64,000 bases of DNA from Lytechinus pictus (taxonomy: Eukaryota; Echinodermata; Echinoidea; Temnopleuroida; Toxopneustidae), in NCBI RefSeq assembly GCF_037042905.1, contig NC_087251.1, positions 42,747,373 to 42,811,372 on the forward strand, in the 5' to 3' direction. Each line of letters starts with the position of its first letter. Within the stretch, counting starts at the first letter, position 1. Shown here piece after piece: positions 23,479 through 32,505 of this stretch. The translations under genes were made by a program, and so were the position numbers. The notes under the pieces were generated by a model, which worked only from the letters and a program-made list of their open reading frames with translations, was not told where the DNA came from and did no database searches.

Positions 23479-26400
23479 TGCTGTAGCCGAACCGCCGAAC
23501 CGAACGGTAGTTCGCCGAACATGGCACTTCTGAACCGAACAGAACCGAACCGAACACTAAGACTTGGTTCGGAAGTTCGGCCAAAAAAAAAAAAAACGGC
23601 TTTCAGCTAATCAATTTATAAGTTTACACCCTTTCTAATCATTATATTTGCGCATTCTCTATTTAATCTTCTTTGCAATTGTATGTTGGAAGTATGCGCT
23701 TATTTTGCGGTTACTAGATTTTGTTTTCATTTTCATGTTGACATTGTGGTTTTTACGGCCCTGATTAAGAAAGGAGATCCAATGAATGATGTTGCGCGAG
23801 CTTGCGCTATAATCATTTTACTGGCTTTCATCATCTCTCGCTCTGTGGCCGAATCGCCGAAGCATGGTAAAGAAAACCAAAACTGTATGAGTGTTCATTG
23901 GTTAAATCTAATTATCTAAAATATTGTTGTTTTTAGGTGGCGAACAAGATTCTTGTTTGAAAATCTTCAAAGTATTTTGAATGAACGAGCTCAATAAACT
24001 GAAAGTGAAAGATGAAGTACCATTAATATTACGAATTACGATACGATGTGATTAAGATCGTAACTCGTGTATTGTTGCGGCGGAGAATAAAGATCTGATT
24101 GAGGTGATTTGACATTATTATTGAGGTGTCGGCTCGCTACTGTCTAGTTTTCATGATTTTAGAGAGAAGTAAAGAGTTTTGAAAACGAGAGATCCAGTGA
24201 AAGTGGGAAATAAAGTGAGTGACTGTTAGAGATGGAAAGGAGAGACGCAAAACAAATAATATAGAAATGAGATGAGGTGAAGTTATCTTTTTTATTATTA
24301 ACAACAAAAATAAATGTGAAAGTGTTAATGTAGAATTAACAGCTACGATCAGCAAATCCGATCTCTTCACAAGTAATCGTTTTGAGTTATTGAGTACTAG
24401 TGACACATCTAGTGATGCTTCATACCATCTGCAGACATCTACTCCAACCTCAGGTCATGCGCCGAGGCTTCCACCTCGGCTTAACTTTTCACCCTCTAAA
24501 AACCGCAGAAAGATCCTGAAGGGTATGATAATCAACTGCAACGGCCTCAAAAGCCCTGCCAAGTACACTCAGTTCCAAGCCACAATCAATCATCACAAAC
24601 CAGATGTAATTCTTGGCTGCGAATCCAAGCTTGATGAAGCAACTTCTACATATAGTGTATTCCCATGTAACTACACAGTATTTAGAAAGGATCGAAATGA
24701 ACATGGGGGTGGTGTTTTCATAGCAGTCCATGAGTCTCTCATATTATCCAGCTGCCCTGAATTTGACTCTCAAAGTGAAATCATTTGGTGTAATTTGCAG
24801 TTCACAAATGCAAAGCCTCTTTTCATCGCAAGTTTCTATCGTCCTCCAACAAATGGAAGGTGGGATCTTGAGGAACTCCAACTCTCTATATCTAAGGTGG
24901 TTTCCAAACACAGGAGAAGTCATCCTAATATCATCATTGGAGGAGACTTCAACCTTCCGGATATTGATTGGGAATCCTGCATATTGAGCAGTATGAGCCG
25001 TGCAAGCATCCACCAGCTCCTGCTCGACACCCTTTTGGAATTTTCACTGGTACAACTTGTTATGGATGTAACCCGCCCTGCATCGGGTAACACCCTGGAT
25101 CTTCTCCTGACATCTAACCCAAGCCTTATTACAGATGTACAAGTACTTCCAGGCATATCTGACCACAATGTTGTATCTTTTGTCTTCTCGGGTAACCCTA
25201 AGACAGGCCGCACCCCTTCCAGGAAGATTTACCAATACCACAGAGCAGATGAGGAAGACATCAAAGATGCTGTTGCAAAGTTCTCTTCAGATTTCCTCCT
25301 TTCAAATCCAGAGCTTGAATCTGTTGATGGGAACTGGAAGAAGATAGCTGTCTTCCTCAAGAAATGCATGGAAGATATGATACCATCCAAGTTCAGCAAG
25401 TCCCGAAGACACCTTCCATGGATAACCACTGACCTGAAAAGGAAAATGAGGAAACGGGACAGGCTCTTCAAGAAAGCCCGTAGGGGCCCTAGTACGTTAA
25501 GATGGAAGGCCTACAGACAGCACCGAAATATGGTTGCTAAGCTTGTTCACCAGGCACACCACAACTATGTGAACAACATCATAGGAGACAGCCTACAAGA
25601 AAATCCTAAGATGTTCTGGTCCTACGTCAAATGCTGCAGGTCTGAAAACATCAGCATTCCATCTCTGAAATCTGACAGGGGTATCCACATGACTAGCAAA
25701 GACAAAGCGGAGTGCCTAAATGCTTACTTTCACTCTGTCTTCACAAACCAACAGGCTTGTCACACATCTGTGGAAGGTTCTATGCACTATCCTGACATTG
25801 GACATTTGCATGTTCATCGCACTGGTGTGGCTAAACAACTGTCAGGTCTCAACCCGTCCAAAGCCTGTGGACCGGATGAGATTCCTCCTAAGCTACTTAA
25901 ACTTGTAGCCATTGAAATCTCGCCGGCTCTTGGGTTCCTGTTCCAACAGAGCTACAATACAGGTACTGTTCCAACAGAATGGAAGTCTGCCTTGGTGACC
26001 CCCATTCACAAGTCGGGTGATAAATGCGACCCAGGAAATTACAGGCCGATTTCCCTGACTTGCATCTGCAGTAAGTTAATGGAACACTTAGTACTTAGTC
26101 ACATCTCAAAGCATGTAGCTGCAAACAACATCCTAGTAGATGAACAACATGGGTTTAGGCAGAAGTTGTCTACAACTACCCAACTCATCTCAGCCACTCA
26201 TGACTGGGCACACACCCTACAACGCAGAGGCCAGACGGATGTCATATTTCTTGATTTCAAGAAAGCCTTTGACCGAGTACCTCACTGCCATCTGCAAACA
26301 AAGCTAGCATACTATGGCATCAAAGGAGACACTCAAAACTGGATCATGTCACTACTCACCAACCGACAACAAGCAGTTGTTGTTCAGGGATCACGGTCAT

Positions 26401-28492
26401 CTTGGATGCCAGTGACATCTGGGGTGCCTCAAGGATCAGTGATCGGCCCTGCCCTTTTCTTGCTTTACATCAACGACATCACTGCAAATATCCAGTCCAA
26501 GATGCGCCTCTTTGCAGACGACAGTGTGATATACCGAGATATCAACACAGCACATGATGTCTCATCCTGCAGCAAGATCTTCAAACCCTATCAGATTGGT
26601 CAGCAAAGTGGCTTATGGCTTTTAATGTCAAGAAGTGTGCTTCCCTTACCATTACTAGGAAGCGAGCTCCCATACAACACAACTACAGGCTTTCCAATGA
26701 GGTAATAGCAAAGGTCGACCAATACAAATACCTCGGAGTCACCATCTCCAAAGACCTCCGATGGAATACGCACTGTCAACTTATTGCGAACAAGGCCAGC
26801 AAAACCCTTGGGTTGCTGAGAAGAACTCTCTCACCTTGTTCTGAAAAGGCCAAATCAAATGCGTATATGGCCTTGGTTCGACCGCAGCTTGAGTATGGTG
26901 CTGAAGCCTGGAATCCCCACACCACTACTACGGCTGCAAGCCTGGAAAGGGTACAGAAAACAGCTGCTCGCTTTGTGACCCGCGACTATAGAAAATCTAC
27001 ATCAGCCTCAGGACTTGTCTCAAATTTGGGATGGGACCAGCTGCACACACGTCGTATCCTTGCACAAAGCACCATGCTCTATCAGATATACCACCAGTTT
27101 GTGAATATCCAGCTTCCACACTTCATAACCCAGGCTCCATACATCAGTAGAAGAGATCATATGCTAAAACTCTCTGTACCACAAGCAACGATTGATGCAT
27201 ACAAATTTTCATATTATCCCCGTACCATTCGTATCTGGAACCATCTACCAGCTAAAGCAGTTACTGCCCCATCAGTTGCTGTCTTCCGGGGGGCTGCCCT
27301 TCCTGTCATCAGAGGGTTAAAGCCTCCTGTAGGTTCCAGGATGCTGTAAGCACTAGGAGCATGATTTTTACTTGCACTTCACCAATTTTATTGTAAATAG
27401 AATTCCAACAAAATTGTCTGCACCATCACCTTCTGTCACAGCACATCCCATCCCAGTTTAGCTTGGAAGAGCTGCTTAAGGGATTATTCCTTCAAGGTTC
27501 AAGATGAAAATAAAAATCAAACACTCATGAATGATTACGGTATAGCATATAGCAAGATCCCCTTCCCCTCGTTGACAAGTTAAATGAAGATAAAGCCATG
27601 CGGAAACATTCATCTCTTGGGGGAAAATGACCCCCAATCTTTACTTTTTTTTCCTTTCTTATCAACTTCTCAAATTAACCATAAACAATTCGATGATCAC
27701 TCTACTCCCCCTGTCCCATTACAGTCGTAAAACTTTGCATCCCACTTGGTCTGTATGTTCATGGTCGAATGAAATCTGACCAATGAAATCATAGAAATCT
27801 CGGGAATTGCTCTTCAATCAGTGAGCTGAGTTTCGCGAGCAGACAAAGCACGTGGCTGTATGTACCGATGCGACAATCAGCGACATGCGATTGGTGGTTT
27901 AGTTCACCCATCGAGCCAATTAGCGAAAGGCGCATTACATAAGCACGCTTTCTTCGACACGCCCCTGGCCCTACTATGCCTACAGTTCAGTGCACTGGCG
28001 CTGGCCGCCTCGGCCAATCACGTTTGGCCGGACTGTATATATAGATATTCATGAGCTCAGAATCCCGCTACAAGGGGACTGCATGCGCTGGCCTAGCTGG
28101 TACGAGTACGAGTGCGAGCGTAGTTAATTTGGCAAGTATCCAAAGTGTGGTCCAGGTATGGACGACTAGGAAGAGTCGCCATTTTAGAACTGTGAGTTAC
28201 CCAATAAATCTGTCATCAGATAATCAAATTCGAGATAACAGTTGATTCGTTGAGCGCTATAACTTTCATAGTTTCATGTCAACAAGATAGAGATAAAATG
28301 GTTTGATGTGACAGAGGTACACACGAGCACATGCAGTCAATCAAGTACAAATTGTCTACCGGTACGCTACGAATGAACTATAGCTTTATCAGTCTATCAT
28401 TACCGAACCCCGAACCGAACCAATGTTCGGCAAATTTCTGCCGAACCTTGCCGAACCGAACCGAACCCGAACATGGCGCCTGACTTGCAGCA

Positions 28493-28535
<43 letters not shown>

Positions 28536-30104
28536 GAAATAAATTGGATATTTGTCTAGCTTTCAATCATCAATGATCTTCGTCAGGACTGCAAGCACAA
28601 AATACAGAATACAATATGAAAGCCTAAATTTAATTTATATATAGTTACTTAAAATTCTATTCATGTATAAAGGTATACATTCTTAACCCAGCTTGGTTTT
28701 GGAGCTTGGTACAGCGCCCTTGTTCACGCTAACACCACCGAGCTTGAAATCACCCACTGCATCTGTCTTTCTTGATTCCACCCACCTTCCTCCCATGCAG
28801 CCGAATCAATGTCTTGAAAGACATCTTCTATTCTTGCTACTGGAGGCCTGATGTCCCTGTCCCCCATGTACTGCATCTGGTAGATATCGGCATGCCGCCA
28901 CTGGAAACGCTCAGATGCTTCTCTCCTGATGTCCTCTAGCGTAGGACAAAACTGTTGATGCCTGCAGAGGCTGAGCACTTTGGATGCTCCATTCTCTAAC
29001 AACTCTCTCGACATGAATCCTGGACCTACATGTACATGAAATATATGGGAAAATATAGCAGATTGATCGGTGAAATCAATTGTATTATACTAATAATTAA
29101 CAGTTGGTCTATCGGAGACAAGAAATCGCTCTGAATTTCTAATTTATATCTGTGTCAAGAAAGACAAAAGAGTGAAAGGGAGTATCATCCCAGGTGGGGG
29201 CACTCGGATTATATTTTGATGGGGTGTGCCTCACAATACCCTGAAATTGGGGTCTAAGAAATCGAATACAAGGGTAAAATACAGGGTATTGGGAACTACA
29301 AATATACCAGGCAGGCAGTGTGAAAAACAGGGTCTATGGGAACCTGTACTGTAGATTCTACTGTAGACTGATTGTACTGTAGCTACAGTAGCGCTGTGCA
29401 AGTGGGCACTATCTATGCATGGCCTAAGCTTCATACATATGCATGAAGAAGGGAACATGCATCTTTAAAAGTGATAGTAAAGAACCCTACAAATCAGTAT
29501 CTGATATTAATAATCATATTCCACAATGTATGAAACCCTGATGTATACCTCCCAAATATTGAAATCATATTCTACCTTCATTAGCAGAGATAATAGTAGC
29601 AGTCTCTTCCCTCAGGGTATCACCAGGCCAGATGCATTCCCTGACAGTTCGTGCTAAGCTCTGGGTCAAAACAAATCTCTGCTTGGGACTTCTTAGAAGA
29701 TTGGTGTGCTTCAGTAATTCTCCTTCTCTCTTTGGACGATTACCTTCAGACGCATTTTCGCTATTTATCCCTTCTTTCCAGGGTTTATCCAAGCATTGTG
29801 TACCAGTTGAAAAATACCTGGCAGGTTGTCTGCTTCCACTTGAAGGCAAGGATTTATGTTTCAAGCAGGACCCGTCCGGTTGGAGCTCCTTGTCACTGGA
29901 TAGTCTTGGAGAGAACACACTGTTATTTGTAGTACAAAGAGAGGCAGCATGTAGACTTAGGAGATATCTTGGTCTAGTACTTGCAAGAACCACCAACCGT
30001 TGCATCCGCTGAAGCGAGTATGTCTTTCGGAGGAAACTGAAAGTGCAAAGTCTGTGGTGGGGTAGACCATGCACTGGGATGGTCTTCCGGAGACAAGACA
30101 TCAT
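11268..30104 (-). CDS. tfb2m: mitochondrial transcription factor B2-like (dimethyladenosine transferase 2 family)
   Basis: Join, minus strand, of 30104-29576, 29025-28786, 22035-21887, 18892-18803, 17660-17610, 13257-13088 and 11502-11268, about 487 residues (454 if the ATG at 30005 is used). All six introns are GT-AG and phases 1,1,0,0,0,2 agree. The family derives from KsgA/Dim1 rRNA adenine dimethylases; TFB2M acts in mitochondria with the phage-type RNA polymerase to open promoters. The basic, Ser/Leu/Arg-rich N terminus fits a mitochondrial presequence. The SAM motif I region spans the exon 1/2 junction (ANE-GPGFMSRELLENGA). DIGLKVVGALP, SYGRVQLNLF, EPIVSF and ITPRRDLF align from memory with vertebrate TFB2M, and less well with TFB1M. 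The acidic residue normally after strand 2 is absent (VLSLCRH), so methylation activity is doubtful. Introns are full of transposons. Confidence 0.85.
11503..13087 (-). other. TFB2M-like intron 6
   Basis: No other gene seen. It contains the 160-bp triplication at 12531-13012, described separately. The remainder is AT-rich. Confidence 0.7.
12531..13012. repeat. three tandem copies of a 160-bp unit
   Basis: The marker GTGACATCACAAGAGG recurs at 12541, 12700 and 12862. Each is followed by GGCGGGGC, ACTGCAGATAAATGCAAGAA and GGTAATGATTTAGTGAAGTA. Copies are about 90-95% alike by eye. Confidence 0.85.
13088..13257 (-). CDS. tfb2m: TFB2M-like exon 6
   Basis: The acceptor is GTTGTTTACAG|GCTGCTG and the donor is CATTGA|GTACGCTT. 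It encodes AAEAVEKKFEDLCLVQITPR, then RDLFNRHQMEQWQ, the C-terminal helical part of the fold. Confidence 0.85.
13361..13764. mobile_element. foldback (hairpin) MITE
   Basis: About 200-bp arms are inverted around about 13557. The ends are GAGTACCGAAGT and ACTTTGGTACTC, and the centre is CAGGCCAGTAAT against ATTGGCCTGG. The inner 95 bp of each arm, including CCTCATGAATACATAATTAG, is nearly perfect. It lies in TFB2M-like intron 5. Confidence 0.8.
13795..13955 (-). mobile_element. tRNA-derived SINE, copy A (degenerate)
   Basis: Shares the body GGGTACCCACTTATTACACC, then GAGAGTGGCAAAT, with copies at 20268 and 44670. The tRNA-like head on the minus strand retains a weak B box (GGTTGGTATCC). Confidence 0.6.
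14120..15240 (-). mobile_element. GTCTCGCCTGCAT-type TIR repeat, interrupted copy
   Basis: Ends resemble AGTCTCGCCTGCATTA at the left and ACAGTCTCGCTCTGCTATGC at the right. The interior carries the same 170-190-bp subrepeats as 52978-54010, in opposite orientation (TGACCTTTGACCT, GTCCAAGTTTCAT). A second element interrupts it at about 14509. Confidence 0.55.
14509..14922. mobile_element. hAT-like MITE with CAGGGTTCCCAGC ends
   Basis: The left end is CAGGGTTCCCAGCTTTTCC and the right end is GGGCTGGGAACCCTG. The interior repeats AATTCCCTGATTTTTCCCTG inward from both ends. ATTAT abuts both ends, but a full 8-bp duplication is not evident. Confidence 0.65.
15265..15667. mobile_element. 403-bp TTAA-bounded element, copy 1
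   Basis: Bounded by TTAAAGGTAAATGCTAGT and its imperfect inverse CCAGTAGTTG-type end (GGAATTTCTCTTTAA). About 97% identical to 16978-17380 in the same orientation. It contains a GTCGGGCCCGAC palindrome. TTAA ends suggest a Kolobok- or piggyBac-type mobiliser. It is non-coding; the minus-strand open frames are spurious. Confidence 0.7.
16978..17380. mobile_element. 403-bp TTAA-bounded element, copy 2
   Basis: The same element and the same length as at 15265, with TTAAAGGAAAATGCTAGT and CTGGCATTTCTCTTTAA ends. It is also in TFB2M-like intron 5, about 1.3 kb away. Confidence 0.7.
17610..17660 (-). CDS. tfb2m: TFB2M-like exon 5 (micro-exon)
   Basis: The acceptor is TTCTCTTAACAG|GAACC and the donor is GTCAGTC|GTAAGTAA. 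It has 17 codons, EPIVSFKLPPKTRPKSV, and is phase 0 at both ends. It is recognisable only from its neighbours and strong splice sites. Confidence 0.82.
17661..18802 (-). other. TFB2M-like intron 4
   Basis: AT-rich, with no transposon boundary that I can define. It includes a short GA-rich run near 17687-17712. Confidence 0.6.
18803..18892 (-). CDS. tfb2m: TFB2M-like exon 4
   Basis: The acceptor is TATATCTACAG|ACAATG and the donor is CATACT|GTAAGTGC. It is exactly 30 codons, containing HPPGNMKNYRALSALYQ and IQLLHT. It corresponds to the segment before EPW-SF in vertebrate proteins. Confidence 0.85.
19370..19508. repeat. hairpin repeat
   Basis: GTGGGATGCATAGAAATATT at 19390 is inverted at 19470-19495 (ACAATATTTCTTCGCATCCCAC region). 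An inner pair GAACAATATTGGAT / ATCTAATATTGTTC is present. A small foldback element in TFB2M-like intron 3. Confidence 0.55.
19905..20272 (-). mobile_element. second copy of the AGTCAGACGGCAGGTC element (partial)
   Basis: Reverse complement of 6838-7200 at roughly 90% identity, ending GGACCTGCCGTCTGACT. Its outer end abuts a SINE. Confidence 0.65.
20268..20425 (-). mobile_element. tRNA-derived SINE, copy B
   Basis: The minus strand reads a tRNA-like head with A box TGGCTCAGAGG and B box GGTTCAAATCC. The body follows (ATTTGCCACTCTTCACCGAG, GGGTACCC). The anticodon stem does not pair well, so it is not a functional tRNA. Confidence 0.75.
20565..21219. mobile_element. TTAA-bounded element with CGGATG-rich interior
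   Basis: The left end is TTAAGGCCTGGTCCTACTAG and the right end is GTGGGACCGGGCCTTAA. The interior is rich in ACGGATG/CATCCGT words on both sides, giving overlapping spurious frames. Situated in TFB2M-like intron 3. Confidence 0.65.
21288..21864. mobile_element. CAAGTCCACCCC-family MITE, full length, TTAA ends
   Basis: The left end is TTAAAGACAAGTCCACCCCA and the right end is TGGGGTGGACTTGACCTTTAA. Partial or related copies lie at 33838, 42678, 56265 and 63530. It ends 23 bases from the donor of TFB2M-like exon 3. Confidence 0.8.
21887..22035 (-). CDS. tfb2m: TFB2M-like exon 3
   Basis: The acceptor is TTTGTTGGTAG|ATATTGG and the donor is TACAAT|GTGAGTTG. It encodes 49 codons, IGLKVVGALPQDGERK to LFMSKNCYN. 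VVGALP stands where active dimethylases have the N-[IL]-P-[YF] catalytic motif IV. Confidence 0.85.
22125..23400. repeat. retroelement-like repeat fragment in TFB2M-like intron 2
   Basis: Begins with duplicated AGATTCA units and AAGATAATTTATTGTCATGT, a sequence shared with 45856-45900. It contains a locally GC-rich block at 23090-23285 and ends before the TA tract. The open frames on both strands are low-complexity. A 3' end of a retroposon on the minus strand is a guess. Confidence 0.35.
23421..23475. repeat. (TA)n microsatellite, left flank of hAT-like element
   Basis: Near-uninterrupted TA dinucleotides. The matching tract resumes at 28496, so the two were one locus before insertion. Confidence 0.85.
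24276..27349 (+). pseudogene. non-LTR retrotransposon ORF2 (endonuclease and reverse transcriptase), frameshifted
   Basis: Jockey/CR1-type LINE. The frame is open from 24276 but has no ATG before the endonuclease domain, so it is 5' truncated or lacks its own start. APE endonuclease residues are visible in order: INCNG, CESKLD, FYRPP, GGDFNLPDIDW, TLDLLL and SDHN. The reverse transcriptase follows: NYRPISLT, FLDFKKAFDRVPH, SGVPQGSVIGP and FADDS. Just after FADDSVIYRDINTAHDVS the frame breaks at about 26562-26564. The rest (KYLGVTISKDLRW, the thumb and C-terminal helix) continues one frame over to the stop at 27347-27349. The break is consistent with loss of one base. All catalytic motifs are intact, so the insertion is young. 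The 3' UTR and tail are not clearly delimited. Confidence 0.88.
27779..28050 (+). promoter_or_regulatory. promoter-like CCAAT/TATA cluster near right end of hAT-like element
   Basis: CCAAT-type boxes near 27779, 27915 and 28013, and an inverse ATTGG near 27890, precede a TATATATAG at 28036-28044. The base composition is more GC-rich than the neighbours. The direction would be + and outward. Functional status is unknown. Confidence 0.3.
28496..28531. repeat. (TA)n microsatellite, right flank
   Basis: TA dinucleotides continuing the tract at 23421-23475 across the inserted element. Confidence 0.85.
28786..29025 (-). CDS. tfb2m: TFB2M-like exon 2 (SAM-fold core)
   Basis: The acceptor is TGTACATGTAG|GTCCAGG and the donor is GGAAG|GTGGGTGG. 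It encodes PGFMSRELLENGASKVLSLC and a divergent linker ending SAAWEE. The open frame continues past the donor, but the phase-1 exit is the one that restores AWEE-D-IGLKVVG. Confidence 0.82.
29026..29575 (-). other. TFB2M-like intron 1
   Basis: Contains, at 29105-29185, a diverged copy of the sequence around the start codon (30081-30160). A GGGTGTGCC/ACAGGGT-rich repeat lies at 29195-29345. No further gene seen. Confidence 0.6.
29576..30104 (-). CDS. tfb2m: TFB2M-like exon 1 (presequence and start of Rossmann fold)
   Basis: Begins with two Met codons at 30104. A second plausible start at 30005 begins MQRLVVLASTRPRYLLSL, a typical amphipathic mitochondrial presequence. It ends ISANE plus G before the donor AATGAAG|GTAGAA. 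The segment QRFVLTQSLARTV matches the helix before motif I in the family. Confidence 0.75.
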
Positions 30105-30214
30105 TCTTGATTTTCAAATTTCAACCTGTGTCAAGAAAAACAAGAGTGAAAGGGAGGATATCTAACTTTTAAAAATTTCATCCATGATTGAAATAAATCA
30201 CCTCTGTGATTAAT

Positions 30215-30635
30215 TCCTTATGCAGGAATGGGGCTACACCATAGATGGGGACACTGCTTGCAAGTGTGGGGAGGATCAGACAATGCAACACCTTCTGCCC
30301 CGTATTATTATCAAACAATTCGATTTTTCTGTAAGTAGCACCAATCTATTCAAGGAATTAAAGTGGCAGCCTTTTGAAAACAGACGGGACTATTTTTTTA
30401 GTATATTAGCATATCAATGCATTTATGGGCTTGCACCTTCTAGATTGTGTAATGAAATCGAAATGTATTTTGAAAGACATGGTACATGTATCAATAATAG
30501 AAATTACAACTCATTAAACGCAGTCTTGCCAAAACCCAACAAGGAAATTTTTGAACTCTCATCCAAATATGCTGCTATAAAAGTCTGGAACTCTTTGCCA
30601 ACATCAACGCAAAATATCCAATCCCTGTAATCTTT
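30215..30635 (+). pseudogene. two LINE 3' fragments joined
   Basis: At 30220-30300 a frame reads WGYTIDGDTACKCGEDQTM QHLL, the zinc-knuckle-like end common in LINE polyproteins. From about 30310 it passes into LKWQPFENRRDYFFSILAYQ, then CIYGLAP and AIKVWNSLPTSTQ, the C terminus of a CR1-like reverse transcriptase, with a stop near 30630. No catalytic domain remains. It lies just upstream of the TFB2M-like start, in opposite orientation. Confidence 0.7.
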
Positions 30636-30995
30636 TAAATGTGTATATAAAGCTGCCTTTTTTAACTAATGTCATGTTTATTCTTTTATCAATTGTTACC
30701 TTACCTCCTGAATATTAATTTTGTCTCATTTCTACATATTTTTTTTAGAGAATTATTAACTTTGTTTTAACTTGTAATTCTTTTAGATTACTATATTATT
30801 TTTTGTAGCTTTATATCATGAATTCCCTAGTCATTTTGTTAAATTGAATTGTATTTGTTATTTTTAATCTATTTGATCATTTTTTTATATTCAATTTTGT
30901 AACCTGTTGTATCAGGACCATGATGTAAAACAGCTGTGCTGATCATGTTTTTATCCTGTATAAATAAATAAATTCAAATAAATAAATATATAAAT
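30636..30995 (+). mobile_element. 3' UTR and tail of CR1-like LINE fragment
   Basis: AT-rich DNA following the LINE fragment. It ends in ATAAATAAATAAATTCAAAT and similar repeats at 30958-30995, the type of short-repeat tail left by LINE insertion. Confidence 0.55.
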
Positions 30996-31341
30996 AAGGA
31001 TATAAAAATAGAAATGTCCTATTCCCAAAAGGCAAGTGAAAATTATTTGCTTGGCTTTTAATTGTATTCCAGTCAGAATAGACTTTTGCCACAGCTGTTA
31101 AAATATTTGTAATGGCTTCTTAATTTTTTCCCTTTCTCTTCCCCCTTTTCCCAATTTTAGTTTTCATTCTGTTTTATTAATTTTTCTTTCATGTTGTTTT
31201 GTTTCTTTTCTTTTTTCTAATTTGTTTATTTTCTTTTATTTCTCTTCTTTTTCTTTAATTATTTTTGTTTGTCTCCCACTTTTATGCATTGTTCTAATTT
31301 TGCAGCATATTTTTATATGATTTTCTCCTGCTATAATATGC

Positions 31342-31642
31342 GAAAGGGTCTTTCCAAGGACCGTCTTCCGTGTCGCCCATTTTGTTATGATGCGCCATGT
31401 GAAACGCATTTTGAATAAATTACCTGCAAACATATTTAATTCATCCGTTAAACTAAAGTAAACAAAATCTTTGTTTATGAAATGATGTGATATATCATGA
31501 AATTGTATACAATATGATTTAAATGCTAGCTAACAAATTTTATTTGTTTATCCTACATTTCAGAAATATACCGCATACAGCACATCATAAAAGATCTGAT
31601 GCCTGATGGGCGACACGAATGACGGTCCTTGGAGACCCTTTC
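31342..31642. mobile_element. MITE with about 38-bp TIRs
   Basis: GAAAGGGTCTTTCCAAGGAC, then CGTGTCGCCCAT, at the left; ATGGGCGACACGAATGACGG, then CCTTTC, at the right. Weaker inverse similarity continues inward. The interior is AT-rich. Confidence 0.7.
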
Positions 31643-32174
31643 GTGCAATCGGCCCCAGAATTTCCCAACACTAGACTACACTTAAGTTTAGGAAGTGTAC
31701 GTACCATGATTATGAATGACAATTGACATACACAACTCAAAACAAGTCACACAAAAAAACAAAACAGGAACAGCATAATACATGGTTCCCCCACACATCA
31801 TGAGGCCATTACTATTAAAGGCGTATGCAAGTCTTATACACGCACGTTCGACGGGTATCAACACAGTTACGTGATATTGTCGATCAAATTGTACAGGAAA
31901 TACTTAACAGGTAGAATTAAGCTGTGGTACATCCGCTTTCCGATGCTTGTCACTTGCCATTATTCAATTTAGCTGGTTTCCCAAGCTGCAGCAAAAACCA
32001 TTGACAAAACGATAGAAATAGAAAGCAAAATATTAATCATTTAGTTTTTTTTCTTTTTCTTACCACTGGCACTGGCAGTCTCGCGGAGATTGAAATTTTG
32101 GTTGGTTTAATATTTTGATCTTTTCCAGGCCGAGCATGGACACAGGTACCATCATATTATGAGGCGCCGAATGT

Positions 32175-32505
32175 ACCAATATTATATAGAACAATTATTT
32201 GTTATATAATCATCATTTATTAAATGATAACTATTATTTATATATAATTTACATTTTATTTGTAAATAACTACTATTATATAAAATAACATTTCTAATTA
32301 TTTATATATAATTCCAAGTAATACTTCATTATTTGTAAATAACAATAGTTCGACATTCCATTATTTATAAATATAATGATTATTTGTTTTTCATTATTTA
32401 TAAATAATGATTATTTGTTTTTCATTATTTATAAATAATGATTATTTGTTTTTCATTATTTATAAATAATGATTATTTGTTTTTCATTATTTATAAATAA
32501 ATTGG
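32175..32505. repeat. AT-rich palindromic minisatellite
   Basis: The last part has four to five copies of a 31-bp unit containing the self-complementary ATTATTTATAAATAAT followed by GATTATTTGTTTTTC. The earlier part is diverged units of the same kind. Confidence 0.75.

Larger units (their letters stand above)
23476..28495. mobile_element. 5-kb hAT-like TIR element in (TA)n, carrying a LINE
   Basis: The ends are TAGTGCTG and CAGCACTA, each next to ATATATAT, consistent with an 8-bp duplication within a TA repeat. Just inside each end are clusters of CCGAAC/GTTCGG words (23488-23580 and 28403-28480), like subterminal transposase-binding repeats. No transposase is visible. A LINE occupies about 24.2-27.4 kb. 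Inserted in TFB2M-like intron 2. Confidence 0.7.

Noticed and set aside
23683..23919. 78-codon frame with a hydrophobic stretch
   Set aside because: Lies in the non-coding left part of a hAT-like element; no family resemblance.
26555..26570. Programmed ribosomal frameshift in the LINE
   Set aside because: No slippery heptamer or stable downstream structure seen; a one-base loss is simpler.
30220..30630. 136-codon frame as a host gene
   Set aside because: Both halves read as C-terminal LINE reverse-transcriptase remnants, with a short-repeat tail downstream.
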